A stretch of DNA of 61,984 bases from Bdellovibrio sp. ArHS (GTDB taxonomy: Bacteria > Bdellovibrionota > Bdellovibrionia > Bdellovibrionales > Bdellovibrionaceae). Location of the stretch: contig NZ_JTEV01000026.1 of the NCBI RefSeq assembly GCF_000786105.1, positions 1-61,984 on the forward strand, written 5' to 3'. Below the pieces are notes generated by a model, which was given only the letters and a program-made list of their open reading frames with translations, searched no databases and had not been told where the DNA came from. Shown in pieces: positions 35,323 to 44,507 of this stretch. A program made the position numbers and the translations under genes. Each line of letters begins with the position of its first letter. Position 1 is the first letter of the stretch.

Positions 35323-36027
35323 ATGATTCCATTTAAAATTCTTTTTCAAGACGAAAACTTTTTTGCGATCGACAAACCCGCAGGATTCTTCGTTCACCCC
35401 CCGGAGCTTTCTCCTTACCCGGTTCCGCGTGAAAAAATATGTCTTTATCATCTGCGCAAACACTTTAACCAAGAGGTTTTTCCGGTACATCGCTTGGATG
35501 CGCCAACCAGCGGTGTTCTGCTTTTTGCGACGAGCCGAGACAGCGCTCGAGAACTCAACCGTCTTTTTGCTGAACGTAAAATGCAGAAAACCTACCAAGC
35601 CGTGGTACGGGGCTTTGTTGAAGACGAAGGTCGCATTGAATTACCTTTGGAAATCAATGACGGAAAAGAGATCGTCGAAGCATCGACATTGTATAAAAGA
35701 CTTGGTGCAGTTGAACTCCCCTTTCCCGTGGGGAAAAAATATCCAACGGCCCGTTATTCATGGGTAGAAGTTCAACCCGTAACGGGACGATGGCATCAAA
35801 TCCGTCGGCATTTTGATCGCATCGCTCATCCGCTGTTGGGTGATATTGATCATGGGGACTCTCACCACAACCGTTTTTTCCGCGACCACTTAGGTATAAA
35901 GGGCCTGTGTCTGAAGGCAACATCTCTACGTATGATTAGTCCCTGGAGTCAGCAAGAGGTCACAATTCAAGCGGACCCATGCGAAAAATGGGACAGAATT
36001 CAAAAACTGTTTTCCCAGCAGTCCTAA
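35323..36027 (+). CDS. TruC-like tRNA pseudouridine synthase
   Basis: 234 residues of the RluA superfamily without an S4 domain. Catalytic block HRLDAPTSGVLLFAT; the late GDIDHGDSHHNRFFRDH with several His and Asp is like TruC, which makes pseudouridine 65 in tRNA, more than RluA proper. The other RluA-type protein in the window (5107-5787) lacks this block. No clear ribosome site precedes the ATG. Isolated gene behind a decayed gene. TruC assignment is inferred from the GDxxHGD signature. Confidence 0.8.
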   Translation: MIPFKILFQDENFFAIDKPAGFFVHPPELSPYPVPREKICLYHLRKHFNQEVFPVHRLDAPTSGVLLFATSRDSARELNRLFAERKMQKTYQAVVRGFVEDEGRIELPLEINDGKEIVEASTLYKRLGAVELPFPVGKKYPTARYSWVEVQPVTGRWHQIRRHFDRIAHPLLGDIDHGDSHHNRFFRDHLGIKGLCLKATSLRMISPWSQQEVTIQADPCEKWDRIQKLFSQQS

Positions 36028-36120
36028 TAATTTGTGCCTTTTGCCAACATGACGAGAACCTAACTTCATTTTTACATAAAGAATTGCTGAACTTGTCTGA
36101 TCAAAAAAAGGGACTGGTTC

Positions 36121-37440
36121 ATGAAAATCGAAAGACGTAACTTTATGAAGCTCGGCTTATTGCAGGCCGTGACATTCGGCTTTAGTCGCAAGGCACAAGC
36201 TTATCAAATACCCAAAGTACTTCGGCGCACGGGGCCCTCTATACTTCAAGGCGCCACCGATGATACCAAGACGCAGTTTTCTATCGTGCACAACAACACC
36301 GAAGTTCTGGATGTTTACGCCGTGGACTCTGCCGGTCGCCGCCGCATTCCTGACTTTACCCGCACAGCGGCTTTCCGCGACCATAACAAAAAAATCACCA
36401 AGGTATTCTTTTCATTTTTAGACGTGACTGAAACCTACCAGTTGCAATTGGTCAACGCCGTGACCCGCGAACTTTTGGATCAGAGGGAATTTCAAACTCT
36501 GGATTTAACCAAACCCGACTTAAACTTTGCGATCTGCTCTTGCATGAATGACCGCGAGCACGCTCCAGAAATCTGGCAGAACCTGGTCGCGAAGAAACCT
36601 GATTTTCTTTTATTCATCGGTGATTCAGTCTATGCCGACAGCGACAGTCCCTTGACTGGCGCCGACCCCAGCCATCTGTGGAAGCGCTTCTGCGAGGCTC
36701 GCTGTACATTAGAAATATACTACAGTCCCCGACTGATTCCCATCTTTGCGACGTGGGACGACCATGATTTCGGTTTGAATGACACTAACAGTGTCGACTT
36801 TAAATATGTGAAGGAATCGCAGGAAAACTTTCTTCATTTCTTTGCGCAAGACACCAGCCATTGCCACATCCTTGAAAAAGGCCCCGGCATTGCCAGCGCC
36901 CTGAAGTTTTCAAATCAAACAATTGTTCTTCTGGATGACCGCAGCTTCCGTCTGCGCCGAGGAAGCAAAGAGCGCTATGGTCATTGGGGTCTAGAACAAG
37001 AAAATTGGGTGCTAAAGAAGATTCGTGAAAATGCGGGACCCACTTGGCTTATGAACGGCAGTCAATTCTTCCCGAATGTCCCTTGGAAAGAGTCCCTTTC
37101 AGGAGATCATCCCGAAAACTTCAAAGGATTCCTTGAAGAGCTTAAGCAAACTCCTCGTAAAGTGATTTTTGCTTCGGGTGATGTTCACTACAGTGAAATT
37201 TCCAAGATTGAAAAAGAGGCGCTGGGTTACGAGACCTATGAGCTCACCTCCAGCTCCATACACAGCCGCAATATTCCGGGATCTCCTGATATCATCCCGA
37301 ACAATCGGCGTATTGCAGGTAACGGACAACGCAATTACCTGTTGGTCAATTCCACACCACAGGAGCAGGGCTGTGCGGTGACCGTCACCAGCTATGGAGT
37401 CACTGGAGAGGCTCGCTTTCAATTGGCTTTGCAGATATAG
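36121..37440 (+). CDS. Tat-exported PhoD-like phosphatase/phosphodiesterase
   Basis: 439 residues. The start carries a twin-arginine signal (ERRNFMKLGLL) so the enzyme folds with its metals before export. PhoD metallophosphatase blocks: FIGDSVYADSDS, WDDHDFGLND and FASGDVHYSEI. Such enzymes remove phosphate from esters outside the inner membrane, using calcium and iron. No phosphate-starvation regulator or Pho box could be seen nearby. A stretch of about 90 bases separates it from the TruC-like gene upstream. Good length for the family. Confidence 0.87.
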   Translation: MKIERRNFMKLGLLQAVTFGFSRKAQAYQIPKVLRRTGPSILQGATDDTKTQFSIVHNNTEVLDVYAVDSAGRRRIPDFTRTAAFRDHNKKITKVFFSFLDVTETYQLQLVNAVTRELLDQREFQTLDLTKPDLNFAICSCMNDREHAPEIWQNLVAKKPDFLLFIGDSVYADSDSPLTGADPSHLWKRFCEARCTLEIYYSPRLIPIFATWDDHDFGLNDTNSVDFKYVKESQENFLHFFAQDTSHCHILEKGPGIASALKFSNQTIVLLDDRSFRLRRGSKERYGHWGLEQENWVLKKIRENAGPTWLMNGSQFFPNVPWKESLSGDHPENFKGFLEELKQTPRKVIFASGDVHYSEISKIEKEALGYETYELTSSSIHSRNIPGSPDIIPNNRRIAGNGQRNYLLVNSTPQEQGCAVTVTSYGVTGEARFQLALQI

Positions 37441-37521
37441 CCTCGCGATACAAAGACCGTCTAGAAGTTCGACAAAATACGGAAACGCACTTTTTAAACT
37501 CGATCATGTTAAGATAGCTTT

Positions 37522-38379
37522 ATGATCAAAGAGCTTTGGAGTTCGTTTCCACGTCTATTAGAACAAAGAATCAACGCCCTTTTGGATGAAGCCGAACCCA
37601 ATCCTATAAAGGCGTTTCAACTCTATAAAACCTGTCAACGAGAAAGCCTATGGAGCGACACTTTTGAGAAGTTCTCCAAACAGCTGGAAACCTTCTTTGC
37701 ACTGCCGAAGTCCGAGCGAAAAAAGAGTTCTTTGGATGCCTTGCTAGAGCGTCCTGTCGATGTTTTGGTGTGGGAGGACTTTCATCTGAATTTTCGGACG
37801 GCGGTGGTCGACAGTCGCTCCGTATCACACTTAGTGAGCTGGGCCCATCATCTGATGCGTGTCAGTTTAAAAACCAACAGCAGTGTGATCTCGGCGGATG
37901 TCCTTCAGCGCACCCTGCACTACATCACCAATCCGCCACTTTATGAAAAAGCAAAAGACATCACCTTTGAGGACTTCTGTTCCGCCTGGAAGAAAATCGT
38001 GTTTCAGCTTTTCGGAAAGAAACATGACGATGATTTAAACCATATCTTAAAAGAGCTTCACTGGTTGAACACTCAGCTTAAAAATGTCGAACAGACGAAA
38101 GAGGGTGGCGCACGCTTTTATCCGACGATCTATTTAACTCAGACTGAAATTGACTGGGTCACAGATGTACAAAAAAGTGTCGTGGCAAACTGCCCGGTAC
38201 CGAAGTTTCCTTTGTCCCGGGGGCCCCAGAAACAAAGACTGTCGGATTTGGAACGAGCCATTCAACTTTATCGGATCGTGCAAACCACTCAGCTCCCCGA
38301 ATTATTAGAGCATCGGGACAACATCCGCGTGACGATTCTGGATCGTTGCGCAAACCTTTTGCGGGAAAGAGCTCGTTAG
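37522..38379 (+). CDS. Conserved-looking cytoplasmic protein, unknown function
   Basis: 285 residues, soluble, mostly helical, with several Trp and His but no motif that I can assign. No ribosome binding site precedes the ATG; instead TAAGAT (37510-37515) ends six bases before it, which places a likely transcription start on or next to the start codon, so the mRNA may be leaderless. An MFS transporter gene follows after 41 bases with its own promoter. Confidence 0.7.
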   Translation: MIKELWSSFPRLLEQRINALLDEAEPNPIKAFQLYKTCQRESLWSDTFEKFSKQLETFFALPKSERKKSSLDALLERPVDVLVWEDFHLNFRTAVVDSRSVSHLVSWAHHLMRVSLKTNSSVISADVLQRTLHYITNPPLYEKAKDITFEDFCSAWKKIVFQLFGKKHDDDLNHILKELHWLNTQLKNVEQTKEGGARFYPTIYLTQTEIDWVTDVQKSVVANCPVPKFPLSRGPQKQRLSDLERAIQLYRIVQTTQLPELLEHRDNIRVTILDRCANLLRERAR

Positions 38380-38384
38380 TCATC

Positions 38385-38412
38385 TTGACGGCAATGCAAG
38401 AACGGGTTTAAT
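38385..38412 (+). promoter_or_regulatory. Sigma-70-type promoter placing the start on the MFS ATG
   Basis: TTGACG (38385-38390) and TTTAAT (38407-38412) are separated by 16 bases. The expected start of transcription is then within two bases of the ATG at 38421, and no Shine-Dalgarno-like sequence intervenes. This is a candidate leaderless promoter. Confidence 0.5.
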
Positions 38413-38420
38413 TTGATCCG

Positions 38421-39635
38421 ATGTCAACTTCGCTGCCTTCTTCGTCTTCCTCGATTTCCAAAGCTCTTATACTTCTTTTAGGTCTTGCCGTCGGCGTGAT
38501 TGCCGCCAACCTTTATTATGCGCAACCTCTGGTGGGACTTATCAGCAAGGCCCTGCACCTGGAGACCTCTCTCGCGGGACTGATTGTGACTTTAACGCAA
38601 GTAGGATACGGGCTGGGTGTTCTTTTGATTGTGCCTTTGGCGGACATCGTTGAAAATCGCAAACTGATTTTAACCATGATCGTCGTAACCATCGCCAGTC
38701 TTCTCAGTCTGGCTTTTGCGACAAGTTTGATCCCCTACTTTCTCGCCGCTTTTGCGACGGGATTGGGCGCCTCGACAGTTCAGGTGATTGTTCCCTACGC
38801 TGCACATCTGGCGCCTGAAGCCACTCGTGGTCGAGTTGTTGGCAGTCTTATGAGCGGACTAATGATCGGAATAATGTTATCACGCCCGATCGCCAGCATC
38901 CTGACGGATCTTTTTTCTTGGCATGCGGTCTTTTATTTTTCGGCAGCGTTGATGTTGTTATTGGGATTGGCCCTTTACAAATTACTTCCCGAACGGCAGC
39001 CGAATAGCACAGGCCTGCAATACACGAAGCTGATTGCTTCGATGGGAAATCTTTTTGTTGATATTCCGATTTTAAGAAGAAGAGCCCTTTATCAAGCCTG
39101 CATGTTTGGCGCCTTCTCGTTGTTTTGGACCACAACCCCGTTGTTACTGGTCGACGAATTTCATCTTTCGCAAACTGCGATTGCCCTTTTTGCTTTGGCG
39201 GGCGTGGCCGGAGCCATCTCAGCCCCCTTCGCCGGGCGCATGGCGGATCAAGGACACAGTCGTCGCGCCACTACCGTTGCCATGCTTTCAGCTTCTGCGT
39301 CTTTCTTAGTCACTCACATCTTTACACCAGGATCATCTGCGGCACTAGGCGTCTTGGTTTTTGCGGCGATTTTGTTGGATGCGGGTATCACGGCGAACTT
39401 AGTACTTGGGCAAAGAGCGATTTTTGCTCTGTCACCCGAACTTCGCGGTCGTCTAAATGGCTTATACGTCGCCACCATTTTCGTGGGCGGAGCCTTGGGC
39501 AGCTATCTGGGTGCATGGGCTTATGCACGTGGAGGTTGGCCACTCACTTCCTGGGTAGGCGTTCTTTTTCCTCTGATCGCATTTGTATATTTTGGTACTG
39601 AGAAAATCACGGGATTTCAAAAGATCTCGCAATAG
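38421..39635 (+). CDS. MFS transporter
   Basis: 404 residues, about twelve membrane helices. The N-terminal IAANLYYAQPLVGLIS and the loop PLADIVENRKL match the drug/arabinose-efflux-like MFS group (YnfM/AraJ-type). Substrate unknown. The ATG has no ribosome binding site and lies directly behind a good -35/-10 pair, so translation may be leaderless. No regulator is adjacent. It stands between a protein of unknown function and a HEAT-repeat membrane protein, both read in the same direction. Confidence 0.87.
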   Translation: MSTSLPSSSSSISKALILLLGLAVGVIAANLYYAQPLVGLISKALHLETSLAGLIVTLTQVGYGLGVLLIVPLADIVENRKLILTMIVVTIASLLSLAFATSLIPYFLAAFATGLGASTVQVIVPYAAHLAPEATRGRVVGSLMSGLMIGIMLSRPIASILTDLFSWHAVFYFSAALMLLLGLALYKLLPERQPNSTGLQYTKLIASMGNLFVDIPILRRRALYQACMFGAFSLFWTTTPLLLVDEFHLSQTAIALFALAGVAGAISAPFAGRMADQGHSRRATTVAMLSASASFLVTHIFTPGSSAALGVLVFAAILLDAGITANLVLGQRAIFALSPELRGRLNGLYVATIFVGGALGSYLGAWAYARGGWPLTSWVGVLFPLIAFVYFGTEKITGFQKISQ

Positions 39636-39744
39636 CACTGCCTTCCGTCCAGGTCCGGGCAAATATAATCTTGTGAAAGTTCTTCCCATGCTAAGCTCGA
39701 GAAGATTTTTATCACTCGTCGCAAGACCGGGAGGCTTTGACTCA

Positions 39745-41436
39745 ATGAAATTTAATGCCCTTCGCTATTTGATCTTGCCGTGGTTTGTCCTTTTCTGCTC
39801 TATCATCGCGGCTTTGATATTAGATGGCACGGTGATTCACTTTCTTCCCTTCGTCTATAAGTACGATCTGGTGCTCATCGGTGCGGGTGTCGCCCTGTGC
39901 CTTTATTTCAACTTCCGCACCTTAACGAAAGCAGGCATTTGGCTCGCTTACAACCTTCCCGTCCATCTTCGCACAAACCCCTGGTGGTGGTTTGCCCGTG
40001 CGGGAATTGCCATCGCTTTTGCCTATCTCATCTACGGAATGGGCACCGCCGACTGGGCACCTGTGGTCTGGCAGGCAGCCGTGATCCCCGTGGTTTCGAT
40101 GATTTGTCTTTTCACGGCAATTCGAAGTTTGCTGGGACCGGTTTTAGTGTGGTGCTCTAAAGTCGCCTTCAGTCGGATCTCCGCTTTTGTATTAAGCTGG
40201 CCGATTTTTCTTTTAGTTCCCGTCGTCGCGCTTTTTTTAGGAAGAACCATTGCGACCGCGTATCGTGAAAGTCGTCCCGATTTCGCATTCACTCAACGCG
40301 CTGAAAACACCGCTTATACGGAACAAGCCAGCCGCGAAGAAGTGACGCCAACATCCCTATCAATTGCCGCGGTTTCAAATGTTGCGAAGGATTTGAAACA
40401 AGCCGCTGATGCCGATAGAAGCTGCCACGATAAAAGTAAGCTCATACAAAGAACTTTGACCCCTCAGGGGGATGCCGACGCTGTCTTCTGGGCTATCAAA
40501 GCCGTGAGTTGTGCGGAAATAAAATCAGTTGTAGGACTTCCCAAACTTGCGGAAATTATGTTGAAGCATCCGAATTCAACAGTTCGAGCTGCAGCGATCA
40601 GTCAGATGCTTCAGTTCGGAATTCCTAACGTAAAACAAATTGGCTACCTGCTAGTAAAAAGAATCACCGAAAAAGAACCCCTGCCGGTGATCGAAGCGTC
40701 TTCTTTGGTGATGCTAAAACTAGGCGATGAGGAACGCGCCTGGGTCGGCAAACGTCTGACCAATCTTTTAGATACACCCAAGACAAGTGCTCTGGCTTCG
40801 AAAATCCTGGTTTCTGAACTAAAAAAAGAAGATGTCGTAACCAAGTTTGTCGCCAACAATCTGACGGAAGACAGCCCGGAAAAAGATCTGGCGATCAGCA
40901 TGGTCTGTTCCTTGCCGGCAAAAGCCCGTCAGTTCAGCGAAGAGCAAATCAACGTGATCGTGGCGTCTCTCAAAACCGGTGATCCCCAGGATCCGGCGGT
41001 CAAAGCTCTGGTGTGCCTGGGCCCGATGGGCTTTAGGGTCTTGCAAAAAGAGATTTTTACGCCACAAAGAACTGACAAATCCTTGGCAGCACGTGCTTTT
41101 GCCACCGTGGAATGGCAAGACAGTCAAAGTGTTCTCGAGACGGCCAGTTCCTGTATTCATGACCAAGACGATCGTGTTCGCGCATGGTGCAGTCAGGCCC
41201 TGGGACAGTCAGGTGCGTCGGCCATCCCGAATATCTTAAAGCTTTTGCAGTCTGATGACCAAACCCTCAAGGCTGTAGCCACGCGCGCGCTGAGCTTTTT
41301 TGATGATCCTGCGGCTAAAGACAGACTGATGGAGGAACGTACGAAAAATTCCGGTTGGATGGCGAACAAAAAGAATCTGGAATGGGCGCGTGCCATTGAT
41401 CAGGCTCTGGTGAATATGGAAGTTTCTCAACACTAG
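39745..41436 (+). CDS. Membrane protein with HEAT-like repeats
   Basis: 563 residues from ATG 39745 (GGGAGG ten bases upstream). Five or so membrane helices fill residues 5-165, then about 380 residues of alpha-helical repeats (for example HPNSTVRAAAISQMLQFG, HDQDDRVRAWCSQALGQSGA, QSDDQTLKAVATRALSFFDD) that look like HEAT/PBS-lyase repeats. The repeats would face the periplasm or cytoplasm and bind a partner. An upstream in-frame ATG at 39688 has no ribosome site. Function not recognised. Confidence 0.75.
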   Translation: MKFNALRYLILPWFVLFCSIIAALILDGTVIHFLPFVYKYDLVLIGAGVALCLYFNFRTLTKAGIWLAYNLPVHLRTNPWWWFARAGIAIAFAYLIYGMGTADWAPVVWQAAVIPVVSMICLFTAIRSLLGPVLVWCSKVAFSRISAFVLSWPIFLLVPVVALFLGRTIATAYRESRPDFAFTQRAENTAYTEQASREEVTPTSLSIAAVSNVAKDLKQAADADRSCHDKSKLIQRTLTPQGDADAVFWAIKAVSCAEIKSVVGLPKLAEIMLKHPNSTVRAAAISQMLQFGIPNVKQIGYLLVKRITEKEPLPVIEASSLVMLKLGDEERAWVGKRLTNLLDTPKTSALASKILVSELKKEDVVTKFVANNLTEDSPEKDLAISMVCSLPAKARQFSEEQINVIVASLKTGDPQDPAVKALVCLGPMGFRVLQKEIFTPQRTDKSLAARAFATVEWQDSQSVLETASSCIHDQDDRVRAWCSQALGQSGASAIPNILKLLQSDDQTLKAVATRALSFFDDPAAKDRLMEERTKNSGWMANKKNLEWARAIDQALVNMEVSQH

Positions 41437-41485
41437 ACCTTTCACCTTCCTTAAGCTCCTCCTATCTTTGACTTTGGAGGAGCTT

Positions 41486-43267
41486 ATGAAAAACCCACTC
41501 ACCCTGCTTTCATTTTTTATAATTCTTTCCCTGTCCCCATTCGCCTTCGCCAAAAAAAAAGTGAATTTGCGTGGCGTGTATGACGTCAAAATTTATCAAG
41601 GACCTGATCGCCTTTATGAAGATCATGACGATCACGTCGCACGCGATCCCCGCGAACAAAGCCCGCCGGAAAAAGACTTTCCCACCGACAAGGGACTTTG
41701 CACCGCCCCGCGGGTGGCCAGTGATTGCTGCAATTACAAAATCTATGACTCTTCCGTTAATAAAGAAGTGACCTACAAGGGGCCGAAGTCAGTTTTTTCC
41801 AATGAAACCACCGCACGTAATTGGGCCGCAAAACTGTATCCGCAACTTCCCTTCTTCTTACCTTTCAATGGCACGGAAGTATCGCTGATTCAAGGTTGGT
41901 ACTATGACAGTGGGGAAGCCCATTCCGGTATAGACTCTTGGCGCGATACCGTCCAAGAAGGCGTCGATGTGGCGTTTGATATTGTCGCTGTGGCTCCGGG
42001 CCGAGTGATCACAAAACAGTGGGACAATTGGTTTGGCAACATCGTGGTGATTGAACACGTTGCTAAAAATGGCGCCAAATATCGCAGCATGTACATGCAT
42101 CTGCGCAACGGCTACACGCACGACCTCAATGCCGCCAGTGCCATCATCGCCCTTGATCCCAATGCTAACGACAGTTGGGCTAAGTACGTGCGTTACACTC
42201 GGGCGCATACCAGCAACCTCTACTGGGGTGAGGAATCTCACACCATCGCCATCAATGTCGGCGACTGGGTTAATACCGGCCAATACATCGGCAAATCCGG
42301 CAACACCGGTGCGGGAGGCATTGGCACCGGCCTGAATGATGATGGCTCCCCGATGGACAGCGTGCGCGCCAACAACCACCTGCATTTCATGCTTGCCGTT
42401 CCCAGCCCCAAAAAATCTTCGGAGTGGATTTTCGTCGATCCTTTTGCCGTCTATGCGCAGATGAATACGGGCTGTTATGCGCCGTTAAAGGCCATTAACT
42501 TTCCAAGATTCTTTGCCCCATACTTTCCTGATTTTCACAACGTCAGTTGGAACTTAGTGGATTTTTACAAAGGCTATTACTCGAATATGGGGCTAGGATT
42601 GCAAAGTCTCAGCGTCTATAGTTCAAGTGGTTCCATCAAGGCGGCTGGCTCCTTCGATGAAAAAGTGACCGGTCCCTGGGCGGCGGAGGGCTGGCTTACT
42701 GCCAACGATTTCAATAAGGCCGTGCATGCCTATGACTTAAAAGGGTTGCGCCCGCGCGAATTGCAAGTGCAGGTTCATAACGGACAACCGCGACTCACGG
42801 CTCTTTGGCAACCCCATTTGGGCTTGCCCTACTATGTCTTCACCAACATGAACGATGCCGATTTTCAAACGAAATACGATTATCTCGTCGGCACGCAAGG
42901 GTATCGCATCGAAGACTACAGCGCATATCCCCTCGGCGGCACACGCCGTCACGCCGCTATTTTCGTGCAAGACGGACTGGAGTTCCAGCTTCTGCAGGGC
43001 CTGGATCAACCTCAATACCTGACAAAATCCAGTGAACTTCTTTTACAAGGTTGGAAATCGGTTTCGGTCACCGCCGGGACTTTCGCAAAGGGCGATAGAT
43101 TCGGTGGCGTCTTGATGAAGATGCCGGGCGAATGGCAAACGGCTGTGGATCTGACCGGCGCCTCCTATCAAAATAAATATGATGAAATGAGTCAGCAGGG
43201 ATTTCGTCTTTGGAAAGTTCAAGCCTATTCTGGCGGAACTAAGTTTGGCGCCATCTGGATGAAATAG
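41486..43267 (+). CDS. Exported M23 (LytM) metallopeptidase with tandem C-terminal repeats
   Basis: 593 residues. ATG 41486 has GGAGGAG upstream and begins a signal peptide ending at SPFAFA. The LytM core is complete: H146-x3-D150 (HSGID), H205 (MYMHL), and H298-x-H300 (NNHLHFM), so it should bind zinc and cut peptidoglycan peptide bridges. Unusual are an insert of about 80 residues between the second and third ligand blocks and a C-terminal array of about four units of 45-50 residues ending in motifs like GYRIEDYSAYPLGGTRRHAAIF and GFRLWKVQAYSGGTKFGAIW, as in bacterial tandem-repeat (BTRD1/polyglycine-hydrolase-like) domains. It probably acts outside the cell and is a good predator candidate. 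Confidence 0.85.
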   Translation: MKNPLTLLSFFIILSLSPFAFAKKKVNLRGVYDVKIYQGPDRLYEDHDDHVARDPREQSPPEKDFPTDKGLCTAPRVASDCCNYKIYDSSVNKEVTYKGPKSVFSNETTARNWAAKLYPQLPFFLPFNGTEVSLIQGWYYDSGEAHSGIDSWRDTVQEGVDVAFDIVAVAPGRVITKQWDNWFGNIVVIEHVAKNGAKYRSMYMHLRNGYTHDLNAASAIIALDPNANDSWAKYVRYTRAHTSNLYWGEESHTIAINVGDWVNTGQYIGKSGNTGAGGIGTGLNDDGSPMDSVRANNHLHFMLAVPSPKKSSEWIFVDPFAVYAQMNTGCYAPLKAINFPRFFAPYFPDFHNVSWNLVDFYKGYYSNMGLGLQSLSVYSSSGSIKAAGSFDEKVTGPWAAEGWLTANDFNKAVHAYDLKGLRPRELQVQVHNGQPRLTALWQPHLGLPYYVFTNMNDADFQTKYDYLVGTQGYRIEDYSAYPLGGTRRHAAIFVQDGLEFQLLQGLDQPQYLTKSSELLLQGWKSVSVTAGTFAKGDRFGGVLMKMPGEWQTAVDLTGASYQNKYDEMSQQGFRLWKVQAYSGGTKFGAIWMK

Positions 43268-43317
43268 CCGTTTGATACCCTTTGACGAGTCCGCGGTTTC
43301 TGTTTCAGAATTGGGCG

Positions 43318-44118
43318 ATGGCAAAGGAACCGCAAGAACTAAAATGGGTGGAAGAACTTCTTCCTGAGGGCGATTATCGCAGAAAAGCGATGTTCGGTGG
43401 TTTCATTTATTATATCGACGAAAAAGCCGTTCTTTTAATTTTCGAAACTGAAGGTGGCAGCCGCACTTACAAAGGAAAAAAGTATGACTTCGATCTTTGG
43501 AACGGCTGCATGTTCCCCGTCGACAAAGAGTTTCAGGCAGAAGCCTTAAACCTCTGTCCCTTTTTAACTCCCCATCCGATTTTACCAAAATGGCTTTATT
43601 TACCCTTGCACACTGAAAATTTTGACGAGCACGTGACCACTGCTTTAAAGCAAGTTCTTCGGCCCCATAGTTTCTGGGGCAGTATTCCTAAAGCTAAAAA
43701 TAAAAAGAAGGCCCCAAAAGACCCTTTACAGGAAGTCTCTGTCAGAATGGATACGCGTTACCCCCGCATGTTTTCTGACGAGCCCGCGGCAGAGGTCTTA
43801 AAAAGAGCCCACAAGATTTCTGATCTGAAAAATCTAGGCGCCGAAAGTGAAAAGCAATTTCATGCCGCTGGAATAAAAACAGCCCAGCAATTTATTAAAC
43901 TTGGGTGGAAGAAAACGCTGCTGAAACTGATTGCCGTCCATCCCAAGCACCGCCACTCACTGTATGCCTATGCACTTATTGGGGCCCTAACGAACACCGA
44001 GTTCACCCAGATTTCACAAGCGGAAAAAGATGAAGCCCGTGAATTTGTGCGCAGCCTAAAGCCTGCAAAAAAACCGATAAAAAAGAAGTTCGTTAAAAAG
44101 AAATCTAAGCCGAAGTAA
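43318..44118 (+). CDS. TfoX-family protein with Lys-rich tail
   Basis: 266 residues from ATG 43318. The N-terminal half has the TfoX_N/YjbR-like signature (KAMFGGFIYYIDEKAVLLIF) and the C-terminal half a TfoX_C helix-hairpin block (ISDLKNLGAESEKQFHAAGI), ending in a strongly basic Lys tail. TfoX/Sxy regulates competence in gamma-proteobacteria; outside that group the family is of unclear function and DNA binding through the basic tail is possible. The ribosome site is weak. Its 3' end overlaps the convergent small gene by 14 bases. Confidence 0.8.
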   Translation: MAKEPQELKWVEELLPEGDYRRKAMFGGFIYYIDEKAVLLIFETEGGSRTYKGKKYDFDLWNGCMFPVDKEFQAEALNLCPFLTPHPILPKWLYLPLHTENFDEHVTTALKQVLRPHSFWGSIPKAKNKKKAPKDPLQEVSVRMDTRYPRMFSDEPAAEVLKRAHKISDLKNLGAESEKQFHAAGIKTAQQFIKLGWKKTLLKLIAVHPKHRHSLYAYALIGALTNTEFTQISQAEKDEAREFVRSLKPAKKPIKKKFVKKKSKPK

Positions 44119-44368
44119 TTCGCAAAATGGACGACAATACAATTCGAGTTCCATCTGACATGATCATGAATTCTTTTTTATTTTCCGTCACGAAATCCAA
44201 AATCTTGCCCGCACAAAGACCGGTGTCTGCAGCACCCACCTGGTAAGTCACTTTGACCGGATAACCCTTGACTGAAAGACTCTCCAACTCGTCGGTGAAG
44301 TCGCAGGTGATTTGGCCGCCTGGCGGTTTTAGATCAATCTGAATTTTTTCAGAGGATTTCCATTTCAT
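44105..44368 (-). CDS. Small hypothetical protein (87 residues)
   Basis: 87 residues, soluble, with a PilZ-like feel (KPPGGQITCDFTDELESLSVKG, then KVTYQVG and a final MSDGTRIVLSSI) but no clear RxxxR or DxSxxG motif, so the assignment is not made. It is read towards and overlaps the TfoX gene by 14 bases. The ribosome site is weak. No known family. Confidence 0.55.
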   Translation of the reverse strand: MKWKSSEKIQIDLKPPGGQITCDFTDELESLSVKGYPVKVTYQVGAADTGLCAGKILDFVTENKKEFMIMSDGTRIVLSSILRITSA

Positions 44369-44507
44369 AACGCCTGCCTGATTAAAACTATTTTCTTACC
44401 CAAAACTTTACCGCAAAAAAGCCCGTAGCGCTAAGCTTTCCGTATTAGTTTTCGGTTGCTCCTTCCCACAAGAAGACCTTAGCATCAACTTTAACCAAAG
44501 GAGTCTG

